From Catonia carolina (lineage: Eukaryota > Arthropoda > Insecta > Hemiptera > Achilidae), in contig JAQMRL010000022.1 of the NCBI GenBank assembly GCA_035578175.1, forward strand, positions 4,224,001-4,288,000: a DNA stretch of 64,000 bases. The letters are read 5' to 3'. The position numbers and the translations under genes were made by a program. This document shows, piece after piece, positions 46,931-56,884 of this stretch (position 1 is its first letter; the number at the start of each line of letters is the position of its first letter). The notes under the pieces are model-generated. The model worked only from the letters and a program-made list of their open reading frames with translations. It was not told the DNA's origin and did not search any database.

Positions 46931-47935
46931 CCATAATTTATTTCATGAATTTATTTTCATTAATATTAAACAAAATTTTCAGATTGATTGTAATAAGTAT
47001 TTCATCATAGAAAAACAAAAATTTTATATTTTATGTTATGCAACACCCTATATAGTGCACGTGCATTGGATACTGCATCAGACATTCAGTCGCTTTCCCA
47101 CTTTAGTCTGAGAATATGATAAAAATATGACTGCAACTTTAAGACATTTCAAATTATCGGACAGTCGCTTAAACTTTTCAGAATAACAAATTTTATTTAT
47201 CTATATTGGCCACATAAAGTATATTTAAAAAAATACTAAATAAGTTTTTTTGTAAATGTATTTATATAAATAATTATGGAGGAGCAAAAAAGGCTCCACT
47301 TATATATTAATTTTAATTTAAAAAAATGTTACTCATATCTACGAGAATTTGAACTTTTGGTTCTAGGTAATTTTACATCCAGGATTTTTTTCAAGTTATT
47401 TTTAATCCAGATATCATTTTGGATACAGCATTAAAAGCTAATACTACTTAGGTCTTCCAATAAAAAAAAAAAAAAAATAACAGCGTGCTCTTTTGTGACA
47501 GGGATCCTTCTATCCTATCTTCATACACCTCAAAGTTTTATTTTGTCGACGAATTTCTTAAATCATAGGAATTTTTAAGAATGATTAATAAATCACTTAG
47601 CCCCGTTTTTCCAAATTCTGCTGAAATAATTAATCCAATATACATTTGCGAAAGAGATGAAGTAGGTAAGGTAAACTTCCTTTACTCAAGCTACCATTGC
47701 CGTCGTTAAAGTAATTTAAAATAGAGAAAGGGAGTTCAAAATCAGCTTGTTACCTGTATTTTTTTAAAATAATGTACCGACCCACATTTCACTCTTTTTA
47801 CCATCCATTTCAGAAGTTGAACTTTTCATTAAGTAGCACAGTACTTAAAATTTTAATAATATTATGTGATTTACAAAAGTGCTTACAAGCTAATAATTTA
47901 TGTGTTATAATCATAGTATGAATTATTTACATATA
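46931..47935. other. No gene seen
   Basis: A+T-rich; nothing recognised. Confidence 0.45.
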
Positions 47936-47937
47936 AA

Positions 47938-48735
47938 TGTTGGGCATAAAGACCGAAACCGGTCAATGGCTGAAAAAAAAGTTTAATCCTAGGTTTGGAC
48001 GCAGGCAGATTACCAAAGCCCGAAATGAACTTGTTTTCCGGACTTCGGTTGCCTTTGAAGGGCCAAACCTAGGTCTAGATAGTTGTATACTGCCAAAACT
48101 AGACATGCACTTCGTCTTCGGGTCTGGGTAATCTCAAAACAGTACAGTTTATCAAATATATAATAATTATTTCTTTCTGCAGCTTAATGATGAGTGGCAT
48201 TACAAAACTATAAAAATTGAATTAAAATATTAACTGTATAATATTAAAAATAGAAATTTAGTGAAAACGTAGCTATTAGGCCTGCAGTAAATAATAAACA
48301 GTAAAGATAGTAAACAGTAAAATAATAAAGACAAAATTAAAACCTTTTATATCCTCATAAAATAATAAACATTATACGTTTAATAATGATAAAATACTTT
48401 TCAGAACAGTTTATCAAATATATAAAAAATATTTATTTCTGCAGCTGATGATGAGTGGCATTTTGAATTTACCAAGCAATGTTTCCAATAGCTTTGGTCA
48501 ACTAGCACTCTGCCCATCCTAGGTTTGTTTGTTTTATGATTATCAAGGCCCGAAGAAGAAGTGCATGTCTAGCTTTAGCAATTTACATACATCTAGACCT
48601 AGGTTTGGTCCTTCAAAGACAACCAAAGTTCGGAAAACAAGTTCATTTCGGGCTTTGGCAATCTGCCGGCGCATCCTAACTTAGGATTGAACACTTTTTT
48701 CGGCCATTTGCCGGGTCCGGACTTTGTGCCCAACA
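47938..48735. mobile_element. 0.8-kb MITE-like element with ~195-bp terminal inverted repeats
   Basis: Termini TGTTGGGCATAAAG (47938) and its inverse ending TTTGTGCCCAACA (48735). The arms run about 195 bp each (to ~48132 and from ~48530) and share GGCAGATTACCAAAGCCCGA, GAACTTGTTTTCCGGACTT, CCAAACCTAGGTCTAGAT and GACATGCACTTC. They are notably GC-richer than the surroundings. The ~400-bp centre contains a direct repeat (CAGTTTATCAAATATATAA ... TGATGAGTGGCATT at about 48146-48200 and 48407-48463). No transposase. Superfamily unassigned; the flanks do not show a clear target duplication. Confidence 0.75.
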
Positions 48736-50338
48736 TATACATACAGTATACGGTCCTATACAATTTCGTTTAGAATTAAATTTTCTACAGTTTTGTTCAA
48801 GCTATACATACTGTGACACTTATCTCTAAGGTCCGTTTTGGGATCTGGGTAAATTAAATAATTAACACACTAAAGTTTAAAATTACAAGTATTTATTACA
48901 CTAAAAATTACAATTAAATTACTTAATGAATAACAAAGTAATTATAATGCTCCAATAGAATAAATAACTTAACCAATTTACCAAATACTACTTACAAAAA
49001 TGATACAGAGTAAATAAACGTTTAGCAATATAGAGTAATTCACAGTAACGCTGTCCTACTCCAAACGTAACCGTTAAACACTATGCAATGTACACTCGTC
49101 AAAGATAGATCAAATACTACTCAGGACCGAACTCGGGGCTCCTTATATACATGACACTGTGGAAGTCACTAGAAGGACAGAGAGTTTCGATACAACAATA
49201 AAAGTATAAAATCCTCCTGACGGCTTTTGGATAAATCTTAACAACTGTAAACAAATTAGGATTGAATAGGTGTTAAAAAAAGGCCAATTACCTAAATAGG
49301 TACCCGGATTCGACTTTTTCACAATATCTGTACAACAATAACTACCTTTACTATAAAATACCATATTTTATATATTACACATAATATTTTGTAACTATTT
49401 CTCGGAAAACCCTATTTATTACTCTAATTATTTACGTTAACATTTTTAAACTCTCAGTCATTCTCGAACATTCTTTCCTTTTCGATATTTACAATTATTA
49501 ATAACTTAAGGAAGTTATTTTATGGTAAATTATAAAAGTGTGTTCTTCGGCCCCAATTATTTTGTGTTTCACTCCTACCCTCTCGCAAACTATTAAAACT
49601 ACAGATTTGGCACCTTATCTTATTCATGGTTTCATGTCAAAACTATGCAGAATCACACATTTACCCCTTAATTAGCATTTCGCAATTTTGTATTTAACTG
49701 GTGGAGCGCTAATCAGGCCTGCATGTTCCTGGAACCTTAACTCGGTAACGGAGCGTTTTAGGAAATATGTTTGTATGAATTTATTTTTCCTTCTATTAAC
49801 CTGTATAAAGTCTTCAGAAGGCGGCAGTAAAATTTCATAAAAAAACCTGTAGACGTACAAATAGAAGCGCAAAAATTACATCTGTAAGAACACTCTTAAG
49901 ACTTTACCCAAAAATCAAAACCAGAGCCTTCAGCTTTGCAGCAGAGCTCAATTCCGATTTACCCACCGAAGCATCAAATTGTACGTACAGTACAGTAGTG
50001 TCTATTCTATTGCAATTAGAACGTATCAACCGCTATATGTCAAGAAAACGATTTCACTTAGTGTAAATATGGTAAGGGAAGTAGTTTTGCTTAGATTTGT
50101 TTCTCTTAAGAGCGAAATGGTAAACATGTACAATCTAACATTGTGTGTATAAACTGTTTCAGAACATTAAGTATCCTTATTTTGTAATAGAGGTAAATAA
50201 ATTTATTCTATTAAAAAAAATTCTTTTTCCAAGTAGTCGTTTTTTTAGTTTGACATAAAGTCTACATTTTATTAGTTATAATGTAAAAGTGTTAAAACGT
50301 TTTAGCAGTTATAATATATTTTTTTATTATCAGTCTCT
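48736..50338. other. No gene seen
   Basis: A+T-rich with slightly GC-richer patches near 49560-49980. Frames at 49143-49364 and 49672-49872 have no recognisable content. Confidence 0.4.
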
Positions 50339-50339
50339 C

Positions 50340-50832
50340 GAATGGTTTGATGCAGTTCTACAAGCTGTTCTTTCTTACGCAAGTCGTTTCATATCTACAT
50401 ACCTGTAACACGCGACATATTTTGTAATTTGCGTTATACATTCTAACCTTTGTCTCTCCCTACAATTCACTTCCTCAATATTACCCTCTACTATTATTAT
50501 ACCAATACCTAGATGTCTTAAGATATGCCCCACTAGCCTATCCCTTCTTCTGGTAAGATGCTTCCATATACTTCTCTTTTTATCCACTCGCCTAAGATTC
50601 TCTAAATAAGTACTTATCTTGTCAACCCACCTAATCTTTAACATTTTCCTATAACACCACATTTCACAAGCTTCTATCCTCTTTCTTTCTGCAGCCCCTA
50701 TCACCCACGTTTCACTCCCGTATAATGTTACATTCCAAACATAGTGTTTTAAGAAATTTTTCCTAATCTGTAAATCAATGTTTGTAGTCAGTAAGCTGTT
50801 TTTCATTTCAAAGGCTTTTCTAGCTTGAGCTG
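50340..50832 (-). pseudogene. LINE ORF2 C-terminal part, interrupted by an LTR retrotransposon
   Basis: Minus-strand frame of about 150 codons with AQARKAFEMKNSLLTTNIDL, YVWNVTLYGSETWVIGAAER, EMWCYRKMLKIRWVDKI and RRRDRLVGHILRH, the post-RT region of RTE-like LINE proteins, ending at a stop near 50375. The 5' side of the frame breaks exactly at the LTR edge (50832/50833) and resumes at 56885 on the other side of the LTR element. The last bases include TGGTTTGATGCAGTTCTACA (plus strand), a motif common at LINE 3' ends. Confidence 0.75.
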
Positions 50833-51336
50833 TGTTGTCCCAGAGGTTCGTAAATAAAAAAATATCCAAAAAAGGTTTTATATTCTTGAAAAATTCAACT
50901 TTCTTTATTTAATATTCGTTAATAAATATTTAAAATATTTAAAACAATTAAAAATCTTAAAATTCTTTAAAATTTATTAAAATTGTTGAATCTTCTTAAT
51001 TCTTAATTAAATCTTCTAAAATTAATATTTTAAATTCAATCTAATCTTCTAAAATCAATAAATTCTTCAAATTGTTTTTTTTATCTTAAAAAATTGTATA
51101 GAGTAACCTTTTTCCTTAAAAGTTTTAAAATGGAATGAACCAACAATCCCTTTTTATTATCTTAATAAAATTTTCTTTTTATTTTTTTTTTGTTCTCATT
51201 ACTCACATCTGTAGGTGAGGTCATCTGGTATTTATGTTGATGTTGATGTTGTAAGGTTGTATGTTTATGTTTACGTGTGAGTGTTGTTAATGTGTGTACT
51301 GTCTGTTGTTTGTCTGTATAGGCGTCTCATATTACA
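50833..51336 (-). repeat. 3' LTR (504 bp)
   Basis: Begins TGTAATATGAG and ends GGGACAACA on the element strand (TG...CA). Identical to the 5' LTR by eye except for one T fewer in the T run near 51182-51191. Very A+T-rich with ATG/TTG repeats (TGTTGATGTTGATGTTG on the plus strand). Confidence 0.95.
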
Positions 51337-51337
51337 A

Positions 51338-51352
51338 TCTTCCCCCCCCCCC
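51338..51352 (-). promoter_or_regulatory. Polypurine tract
   Basis: On the element strand eleven G residues followed by AAGA, one base before the 3' LTR. This is the expected position and composition for second-strand priming during reverse transcription. Confidence 0.8.
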
Positions 51353-51614
51353 GGGGAGTATGCATAAGCAAAAGGTATGGATAAGCAAAAAAAAGGGGGT
51401 GGGTGCTTAAATGTGAAAAGAGAAGGTGAGTATGTAGCAGTTGTCGGCCTGAGACGGTAAAAGTCATTCATTCGGGGCCCCTTGCAATAAAACATTCATA
51501 CAGCATGCAAACAGCATTGTTTTTTTTTTTTGTTTTGTTACAATCATCTCAAGCTCGAGTATCGCGACAGACATCACCTAAAAAGTATTTTATTTCTTTT
51601 TTTTTGTGAGCAAA

Positions 51615-54600
51615 TTATGTAACCTTTTTAAGGTTAGAGATGTGTTCCTTAGTTATTTCCCCTCCAACAGTCTTACGGAGTAAAGCTGTAACAGGAGTGG
51701 AGAAGCCGATGACATAAAATGGTTCAGACCATCGGTATGCCATTTTTGCACAAATATTTTTCCGTTTCGAACTTACGGGGTGAGTTTTAAGCAAAACTTT
51801 ATCTCCCACCGAAAACGGATTGGGGTGGCGCATAGCATTATATCGGCGCGCCATATCATGATGAGATTTAATTAGCTTTCTTCTAATGTCACACATCATG
51901 TTACTTGAACGTATAGGATTTCTATGAAGGATATCTTGGATATTCCATTCTCTATCCAACGGTGTTTGAGCTGGAAAAGTATGCAATATATCAAATGGAC
52001 ATTTCCCATGCGCGTTATGTTGAGCCATATTGAAGGCTAATTGAAACCAAAATAGAGATTTATCCCAGGTTGTTTGAGTAGTTGCATGGTATGCAATAAG
52101 AATAGACCGAAGATTTCGATTTAATCGTTCGGCGTGAGATGGTTGAGGATGGTAGGGTGAGAGGGTGGTTCGTTTTATACCTAGATTGAAACAAAAGTTT
52201 TTAAACATTATTGAATTGAAATTTTTAGCATTGTCTGTGACGATTAACCTCGGAATGGAGTAATTTTGGAAAATACGTTTTAATTCTTCTATAATAGAGG
52301 ATGTATTAGTGTTTTTTAAGGGAGCTAACCATGTAAATTTTGAAAAACTATCTACTACCACTAGAATATATTTATATCCTTGGTTGGTTTTTGGTAGGCT
52401 GCCTACGGTATCAATAAACAGTGTGTCAAATGGTGCTATTGGAACTCTGGAACTGAGATTTCCCCATTTATAATTTACTCCAGGTTTGCTGCGTTGGCAG
52501 GTTGTACAAGCATTCACTTTGAAAGGAATTTCTCGATATATAGCCGGCCAATAAAAATACCGTGTGATTTTGTGTATAGTTTTATCGACACCTAAATGTC
52601 CACCGATTTCCGAATGATGGAAATATTTAAATACTAAATCTTTTAAGGAATTGGGGAGAACGATTTTGGTTGGATTGTTGTTTTTATCTTTTAGACATAG
52701 GACTCCTTTGGATAAACAAAATTTATTATCCATTTGTTGTTTTTGTTGAAGGATAAAGGTATCCTGTTCCTGATGTTGTCTTATGTCTGTAAAAGATAGG
52801 GGGAACTGCGATAATAAAGTATTAATATAAGATATATCTTTTGAGATATCTTCATTATTTAAATCGTACATCCTCGATAATGCGTCGGCCACATTATTAT
52901 CCGAACCACGGATGTGATTAATTTTAAATTTAAAAACAGATAACCGGAGTAACCATCTAGCCAATCTACCTAACTGTTTTGGTCTGGAAAGAAGCCAGGC
53001 TAAAGCTTGATTATCGGTTTCTAAAAGAAATTCACGATGTGTTAAATAGGTCCTGAAATGATCTGTTGCAAAAACAACTGCAAGACACTCTCGCTCATAT
53101 GCAGAAAACTTCCGTTCTGCTTCTGTTAATGTTTTGGAAGCGTACGCTATGGGTCGTCTAGATCCTTCTTGTTCCTGAAGTAGGACAGCTCCTAGACCTG
53201 TATCAGACGCATCCGTCTGTAAAATGAAAGTTTTGGAGAAGTCTGGTATTGCTAATACCGGGGGATTAGCTATTGCCTGTTTGAGATCTTCAAATGCGAT
53301 TTTTTGCGAGTCTCCCCAGATAAACTGAGTATTTTTACGACGCAATTTATTCAGGGGTTCGATTCTATCAGCATAATTTTTGATAAATTTAGAAAAATAA
53401 TTAATCATACCACAATACCGATGTATTTGTTTCACTGACGTAGGCTGCGGGTACTGCAATATTTTTTGTGTCCTAGTTGAGTCTATAGAAACTCCTTTGT
53501 ACGATAATGTGTGTCCAAGAAACGGTATTTCATTTACAGCAAATGTTACCTTATCAGGATTAACTGTAATGCCAGCTTTCCGCAGAATTGACAATACTAT
53601 TTTGATGTGTTTCACATGTTCTGGAAAACTTTTGGAATATATTAATATATCATCCATGTAATTAAATACAAATTTATATTTAATGTTTTTGAATATTGTA
53701 TTCATAAGGCGTGTTAAAACTTGTGCACCAGTCGACAAACCAAAAGGTAATCTCTCATATTCGTATAAGCCATCTGGGGTACAAAACGCGGTGATTTGAC
53801 GAGATTTTTCTGTCAATGGTATTTGATGGTACGCTTGCGCTAAATCTAATGTACTGAACCATCGTGCATTGGAAAACCATTGAAAAGCGTGATTTATATT
53901 CGGTAAAGGTTGGGCCTCTGAGTCAATTATTAAGTTGACTTGGCGATAATCTACGACTAAACGACTTGTGCCATTTGGTTTTGGGATTAAAAATGCTGGG
54001 GATGAATAAGGTGAAACACTTTCTCTAATTACTTTATCTTTTAATAATTTATCAATTTGTTGTTTCATTTGAAGTGTTTTTATTGGATTTAAGGGATAGG
54101 GCCTAGATTTTATAATTTCACTATTTTTAAGTTTAATATCATATTTCAATACGTGGGTACAACCTAATTTAGTAGTGAGTACGTCAGGAAATTCCTTACA
54201 TAAATTATTAATTTTATTTTTAATATACTCACTTTGTTCCACGTTGTTAATCTGTTCTGGGTATAGATTTGTTAGATGAAATTGTTGATTTTTCAACCAG
54301 TCGAAGGTTATTACAGATCTTGTGGCGTTAAATGTTGCACGAGTGTTTTGCAGAAAATTCATTCCAAGAATTATTTTGTGTTGTATTTTTGTTAATACCT
54401 TAAAATTTATTTTCCACGATATATTTTGCAAAGTAATTTTAATCCAAACCTGCTTATTAATTTCTAGAGGAAATCTATCAGCTGTAAGGCAAATTGTCTT
54501 AATATTTTCCTCTTTTATAATCGCCTTCTTAGTTTTTAAAAGTTTATACATTTGTTGGTTAATAATGTTGTGGGTGGAACCAGAATCAATAAGGGCCTTA

Positions 54601-54713
54601 AATATATTATTTTTGATTTTTATTGATAAAGCTTTCAAAGTATAATTACAGTTTAACCTGTTTTCTTTTAACTTTAAATGTTTACATGCGGTATGTTTAC
54701 AAACACGCATCAT
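51615..54713 (-). CDS. pol: Pol polyprotein: protease, reverse transcriptase, RNase H, integrase
   Basis: 1032 codons from the first ATG, fully open. The frame actually extends upstream to about 54761 and is entered by -1 frameshifting from gag, so the ATG is not the likely start. Protease: DSG at 43-45. Reverse transcriptase about 190-410: first catalytic Asp at 290 (TLDLAQAYHQ), LPFGLSTG at 322-329, YMDD at 352-355. RNase H about 495-615: TDAS at 500-503, Glu in YERE near 542, TDNQAL from 566, VADALSR from 608. Integrase: HHCC zinc motif (His 700 and 706, Cys 736 and 739), then D768, D827, E862 as the catalytic triad, with 34 residues between the last two where 35 is usual. A C-terminal W.EPF.V.G block near 995-1003 resembles the GPY/F module. 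No chromodomain recognised. Length and all catalytic residues suggest a functional protein. Confidence 0.93.
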   Translation of the reverse strand: MMRVCKHTACKHLKLKENRLNCNYTLKALSIKIKNNIFKALIDSGSTHNIINQQMYKLLKTKKAIIKEENIKTICLTADRFPLEINKQVWIKITLQNISWKINFKVLTKIQHKIILGMNFLQNTRATFNATRSVITFDWLKNQQFHLTNLYPEQINNVEQSEYIKNKINNLCKEFPDVLTTKLGCTHVLKYDIKLKNSEIIKSRPYPLNPIKTLQMKQQIDKLLKDKVIRESVSPYSSPAFLIPKPNGTSRLVVDYRQVNLIIDSEAQPLPNINHAFQWFSNARWFSTLDLAQAYHQIPLTEKSRQITAFCTPDGLYEYERLPFGLSTGAQVLTRLMNTIFKNIKYKFVFNYMDDILIYSKSFPEHVKHIKIVLSILRKAGITVNPDKVTFAVNEIPFLGHTLSYKGVSIDSTRTQKILQYPQPTSVKQIHRYCGMINYFSKFIKNYADRIEPLNKLRRKNTQFIWGDSQKIAFEDLKQAIANPPVLAIPDFSKTFILQTDASDTGLGAVLLQEQEGSRRPIAYASKTLTEAERKFSAYERECLAVVFATDHFRTYLTHREFLLETDNQALAWLLSRPKQLGRLARWLLRLSVFKFKINHIRGSDNNVADALSRMYDLNNEDISKDISYINTLLSQFPLSFTDIRQHQEQDTFILQQKQQMDNKFCLSKGVLCLKDKNNNPTKIVLPNSLKDLVFKYFHHSEIGGHLGVDKTIHKITRYFYWPAIYREIPFKVNACTTCQRSKPGVNYKWGNLSSRVPIAPFDTLFIDTVGSLPKTNQGYKYILVVVDSFSKFTWLAPLKNTNTSSIIEELKRIFQNYSIPRLIVTDNAKNFNSIMFKNFCFNLGIKRTTLSPYHPQPSHAERLNRNLRSILIAYHATTQTTWDKSLFWFQLAFNMAQHNAHGKCPFDILHTFPAQTPLDREWNIQDILHRNPIRSSNMMCDIRRKLIKSHHDMARRYNAMRHPNPFSVGDKVLLKTHPVSSKRKNICAKMAYRWSEPFYVIGFSTPVTALLRKTVGGEITKEHISNLKKVT

Positions 54714-54742
54714 ATGACTATGTTCTGCGCATTTGTAAAGAT

Positions 54743-55609
54743 TCAGTTTTTTGAAACATGATTATTTCCTTTTTGCTGCAAAAGTTTACAATTCCTTTTG
54801 ATATGACCTAATTTATGACAATAAAAACACTTCAAGGTTGTTGCAGACATTTGTGATCTGATTTTACTGCATGCTGTATCTTTTAATGTATTTTGTTTAC
54901 CTTGGGTAGGTACCGTGCTATTTACATTGTTTATTGCGCTTGTATTATTTATTTTTGATAAACCGATGTCATTAAGAGTCCTAGCATAAACTCTTTCATA
55001 GACATAGGCATCTAATTTATTAAAATCTTGTAAGTTATTGGGTTTGCCGATTATACCTATGTGCGCGGCATATATTTCATTTAAACCGGTTAAAATTATA
55101 TTAATTAACTCACCTTCTGTTAAATCTAATCTTAATACCTCATGGTTTTCTAAAATTTCTCTCATGTATTCAGCAAGGGTCACTGTTTGTGACTGGTTTC
55201 GGTATAATAATTTTAATTTTAATATTTCTTTCATTTTTGGTGTGATTAGTTTGCTTACTAAATCTCTATGAAATTGATCGAAATTATGATTATTTCTAAT
55301 AGAATTTTCAAAAATTTGTTCGGTGAAACCGGTCATAAACGGAGTTAACAACACCAAAGGTAAATCAACTGCATAACGTTTCTGTATTTGTTTAATAATT
55401 TTGATATTTCGTACCAACATGTCAATGTCACGTCCATCAGTAATAGTTAATTGTTTTAATTCGTTTTCGATTGGATTTGCAATTTTTGTCCAATTAAAAT
55501 TCAATTCGCGTTGGAAATACACGGGGTTATTGTTACCTACGGCATTTGGTATTAATATGTCAGGGGTTTCGTTTCTAAGAACAGGATTTTGCATTTCTGG
55601 GGGATGCAT
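54743..55609 (-). CDS. gag: Gag, C-terminal part (capsid region and CCHC zinc knuckle)
   Basis: 288 codons from the ATG at 55609, in the same frame as the 145-codon piece upstream and separated from it by a single TAG and 23 open codons. It carries a CCHC zinc knuckle at residues 261-274 (CFYCHKLGHIKRNC), the nucleic-acid-binding motif of gag nucleocapsid. The preceding 200 residues are helical in character, as in Ty3-type capsids. The stop at 54743 follows directly after the slippery site used to enter pol. If translation starts only at the upstream gag ATG, this part would be lost without readthrough. Confidence 0.85.
   Translation of the reverse strand: MHPPEMQNPVLRNETPDILIPNAVGNNNPVYFQRELNFNWTKIANPIENELKQLTITDGRDIDMLVRNIKIIKQIQKRYAVDLPLVLLTPFMTGFTEQIFENSIRNNHNFDQFHRDLVSKLITPKMKEILKLKLLYRNQSQTVTLAEYMREILENHEVLRLDLTEGELINIILTGLNEIYAAHIGIIGKPNNLQDFNKLDAYVYERVYARTLNDIGLSKINNTSAINNVNSTVPTQGKQNTLKDTACSKIRSQMSATTLKCFYCHKLGHIKRNCKLLQQKGNNHVSKN
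54746..54752 (-). promoter_or_regulatory. Programmed -1 frameshift slippery heptamer A AAA AAC
   Basis: On the element strand the gag codons read ..A AAA AAC and are followed immediately by the gag TGA (54743-54745). Shifting back one base enters the pol frame, which is open from about 54761. The heptamer is one of the strongest known eukaryotic -1 sites and is in the correct phase (X XXY YYZ in gag frame). A downstream pseudoknot or stem-loop could not be judged by eye. Confidence 0.85.
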
Positions 55610-55678
55610 AAGATTAATATGACCATAATCAAGATTTCCTTGTTGTTGATCAGGTAAGAAATTATTCCCTAAATGTGC

Positions 55679-56116
55679 CTATTCAGGGTTTAAGTTTTGC
55701 TTGAAATTAGGTTCAACTTCGAAATTTTGTAACCTATTAACCTTCCAAATATCAAATCCCTCTCTTAAATTTTGAAAGCCTACGACTTTATCTGGTTTGT
55801 TGGGTAATATGAATGTTAATATTTTGTTAAGCCGATCATCAAATATTTCGGCATTATACTTTTCTAATTCATTTAATTTTTCTACGTTTCGTAACTTTAC
55901 TAAATAGTTTTGACACTCTGTCAGTTGTTTGTCCATGTCAAATTTATGTAGTGTAGTTAAATCGATTTGTCGTCCATTATCTAAGAGTTTTTGTAATCTT
56001 TGCCTTTTTTGTCTTACGTTTCCTGTTGTTGTGCTTTTTCGTATTCTAAGTTGGAAGTTAATGTTTGTTTCGTCTAGTTTAGTGGGGTCAAGAATCGGTG
56101 CTACTTGCCTATTCAT
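55679..56116 (-). CDS. gag: Gag, N-terminal part, ending at an internal TAG
   Basis: 145 codons from the ATG at 56116, the first ATG with a long frame after the primer site, leaving a leader of about 240 bp. The protein is charged and rich in helix-forming residues, without a recognisable domain, as is usual for gypsy gag N-termini. The stop codon TAG at 55679-55681 is in frame with the remaining gag. The full span, about 458 codons, fits Ty3/gypsy gag length. It is either a recent nonsense mutation or a natural readthrough or two-protein arrangement; other copies would decide. Confidence 0.75.
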   Translation of the reverse strand: MNRQVAPILDPTKLDETNINFQLRIRKSTTTGNVRQKRQRLQKLLDNGRQIDLTTLHKFDMDKQLTECQNYLVKLRNVEKLNELEKYNAEIFDDRLNKILTFILPNKPDKVVGFQNLREGFDIWKVNRLQNFEVEPNFKQNLNPE

Positions 56117-56357
56117 GTTTCTACTTGTTTTGTTTGGTGATGATGATGATTTATGTGTATGTAATAGATGACTTACCAGATGACGTCAGTATACTTGCCA
56201 GATGTGAGTTATTTATAATTTGTTTTTGTAAATTTTAGAAGATTTATTTTATTGTATGTTGTTTGATGAATTTTGTTCCGGTTCGTCCTTTTTTCTTGTT
56301 GTGTTATCCTTCCAAATTTTATTGTTGAGTTTATTTATTGATATTTTTTCTTGAAAT

Positions 56358-56376
56358 AATCCTGGTCACGGCACCA
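56358..56376 (-). promoter_or_regulatory. tRNA primer-binding site, tRNA-His type
   Basis: The plus strand here reads AATCCTGGTCACGGCACCA, which equals the 3' end of animal tRNA-His including CCA as I remember it (tRNA-His begins GCCGTGA, pairing with TCACGGC). On the element strand the site begins TGGTGCCGTGACC and lies 3 nt inside the 5' LTR, so minus-strand DNA synthesis would be primed by tRNA-His. The assignment is from memory of tRNA sequence, not a search. Confidence 0.75.
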
Positions 56377-56379
56377 TTT

Positions 56380-56884
56380 TGTTGTCCCAGAGGTTCGTAA
56401 ATAAAAAAATATCCAAAAAAGGTTTTATATTCTTGAAAAATTCAACTTTCTTTATTTAATATTCGTTAATAAATATTTAAAATATTTAAAACAATTAAAA
56501 ATCTTAAAATTCTTTAAAATTTATTAAAATTGTTGAATCTTCTTAATTCTTAATTAAATCTTCTAAAATTAATATTTTAAATTCAATCTAATCTTCTAAA
56601 ATCAATAAATTCTTCAAATTGTTTTTTTTATCTTAAAAAATTGTATAGAGTAACCTTTTTCCTTAAAAGTTTTAAAATGGAATGAACCAACAATCCCTTT
56701 TTATTATCTTAATAAAATTTTCTTTTTATTTTTTTTTTTGTTCTCATTACTCACATCTGTAGGTGAGGTCATCTGGTATTTATGTTGATGTTGATGTTGT
56801 AAGGTTGTATGTTTATGTTTACGTGTGAGTGTTGTTAATGTGTGTACTGTCTGTTGTTTGTCTGTATAGGCGTCTCATATTACA
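56380..56884 (-). repeat. 5' LTR (505 bp)
   Basis: Same sequence as the 3' LTR except one extra T in the T run near 56730-56740. Upstream in element orientation; should contain the promoter. No unambiguous TATA position could be chosen in such A+T-rich sequence. Confidence 0.95.

Larger units (their letters stand above)
50833..56884 (-). mobile_element. Ty3/gypsy (Metaviridae-type) LTR retrotransposon, near-complete, nested in a LINE
   Basis: A 6052-bp minus-strand element: 5' LTR 56380-56884, primer site 56358-56376, gag 54743-56116, pol 51615-54761, polypurine tract 51338-51352, 3' LTR 50833-51336. The 4-bp target duplication GCTG is at 50829-50832 and 56885-56888. Domain order PR-RT-RNaseH-IN places it in Ty3/gypsy and not in copia. 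There is no env frame: only about 280 bp lie between pol and the 3' LTR. The LTRs differ by one T, so insertion was recent. The gag frame has one internal TAG; pol is fully open. It may be mobilisable in trans, but this copy is probably impaired. Confidence 0.9.

Noticed and set aside
51271..51495. Possible env or accessory frame between pol and the 3' LTR
   Set aside because: It runs across the polypurine tract into the LTR, is short, and has no signal peptide followed by a membrane anchor.
54322..56171. Plus-strand frames across gag and pol
   Set aside because: Antisense shadows of the retrotransposon genes.
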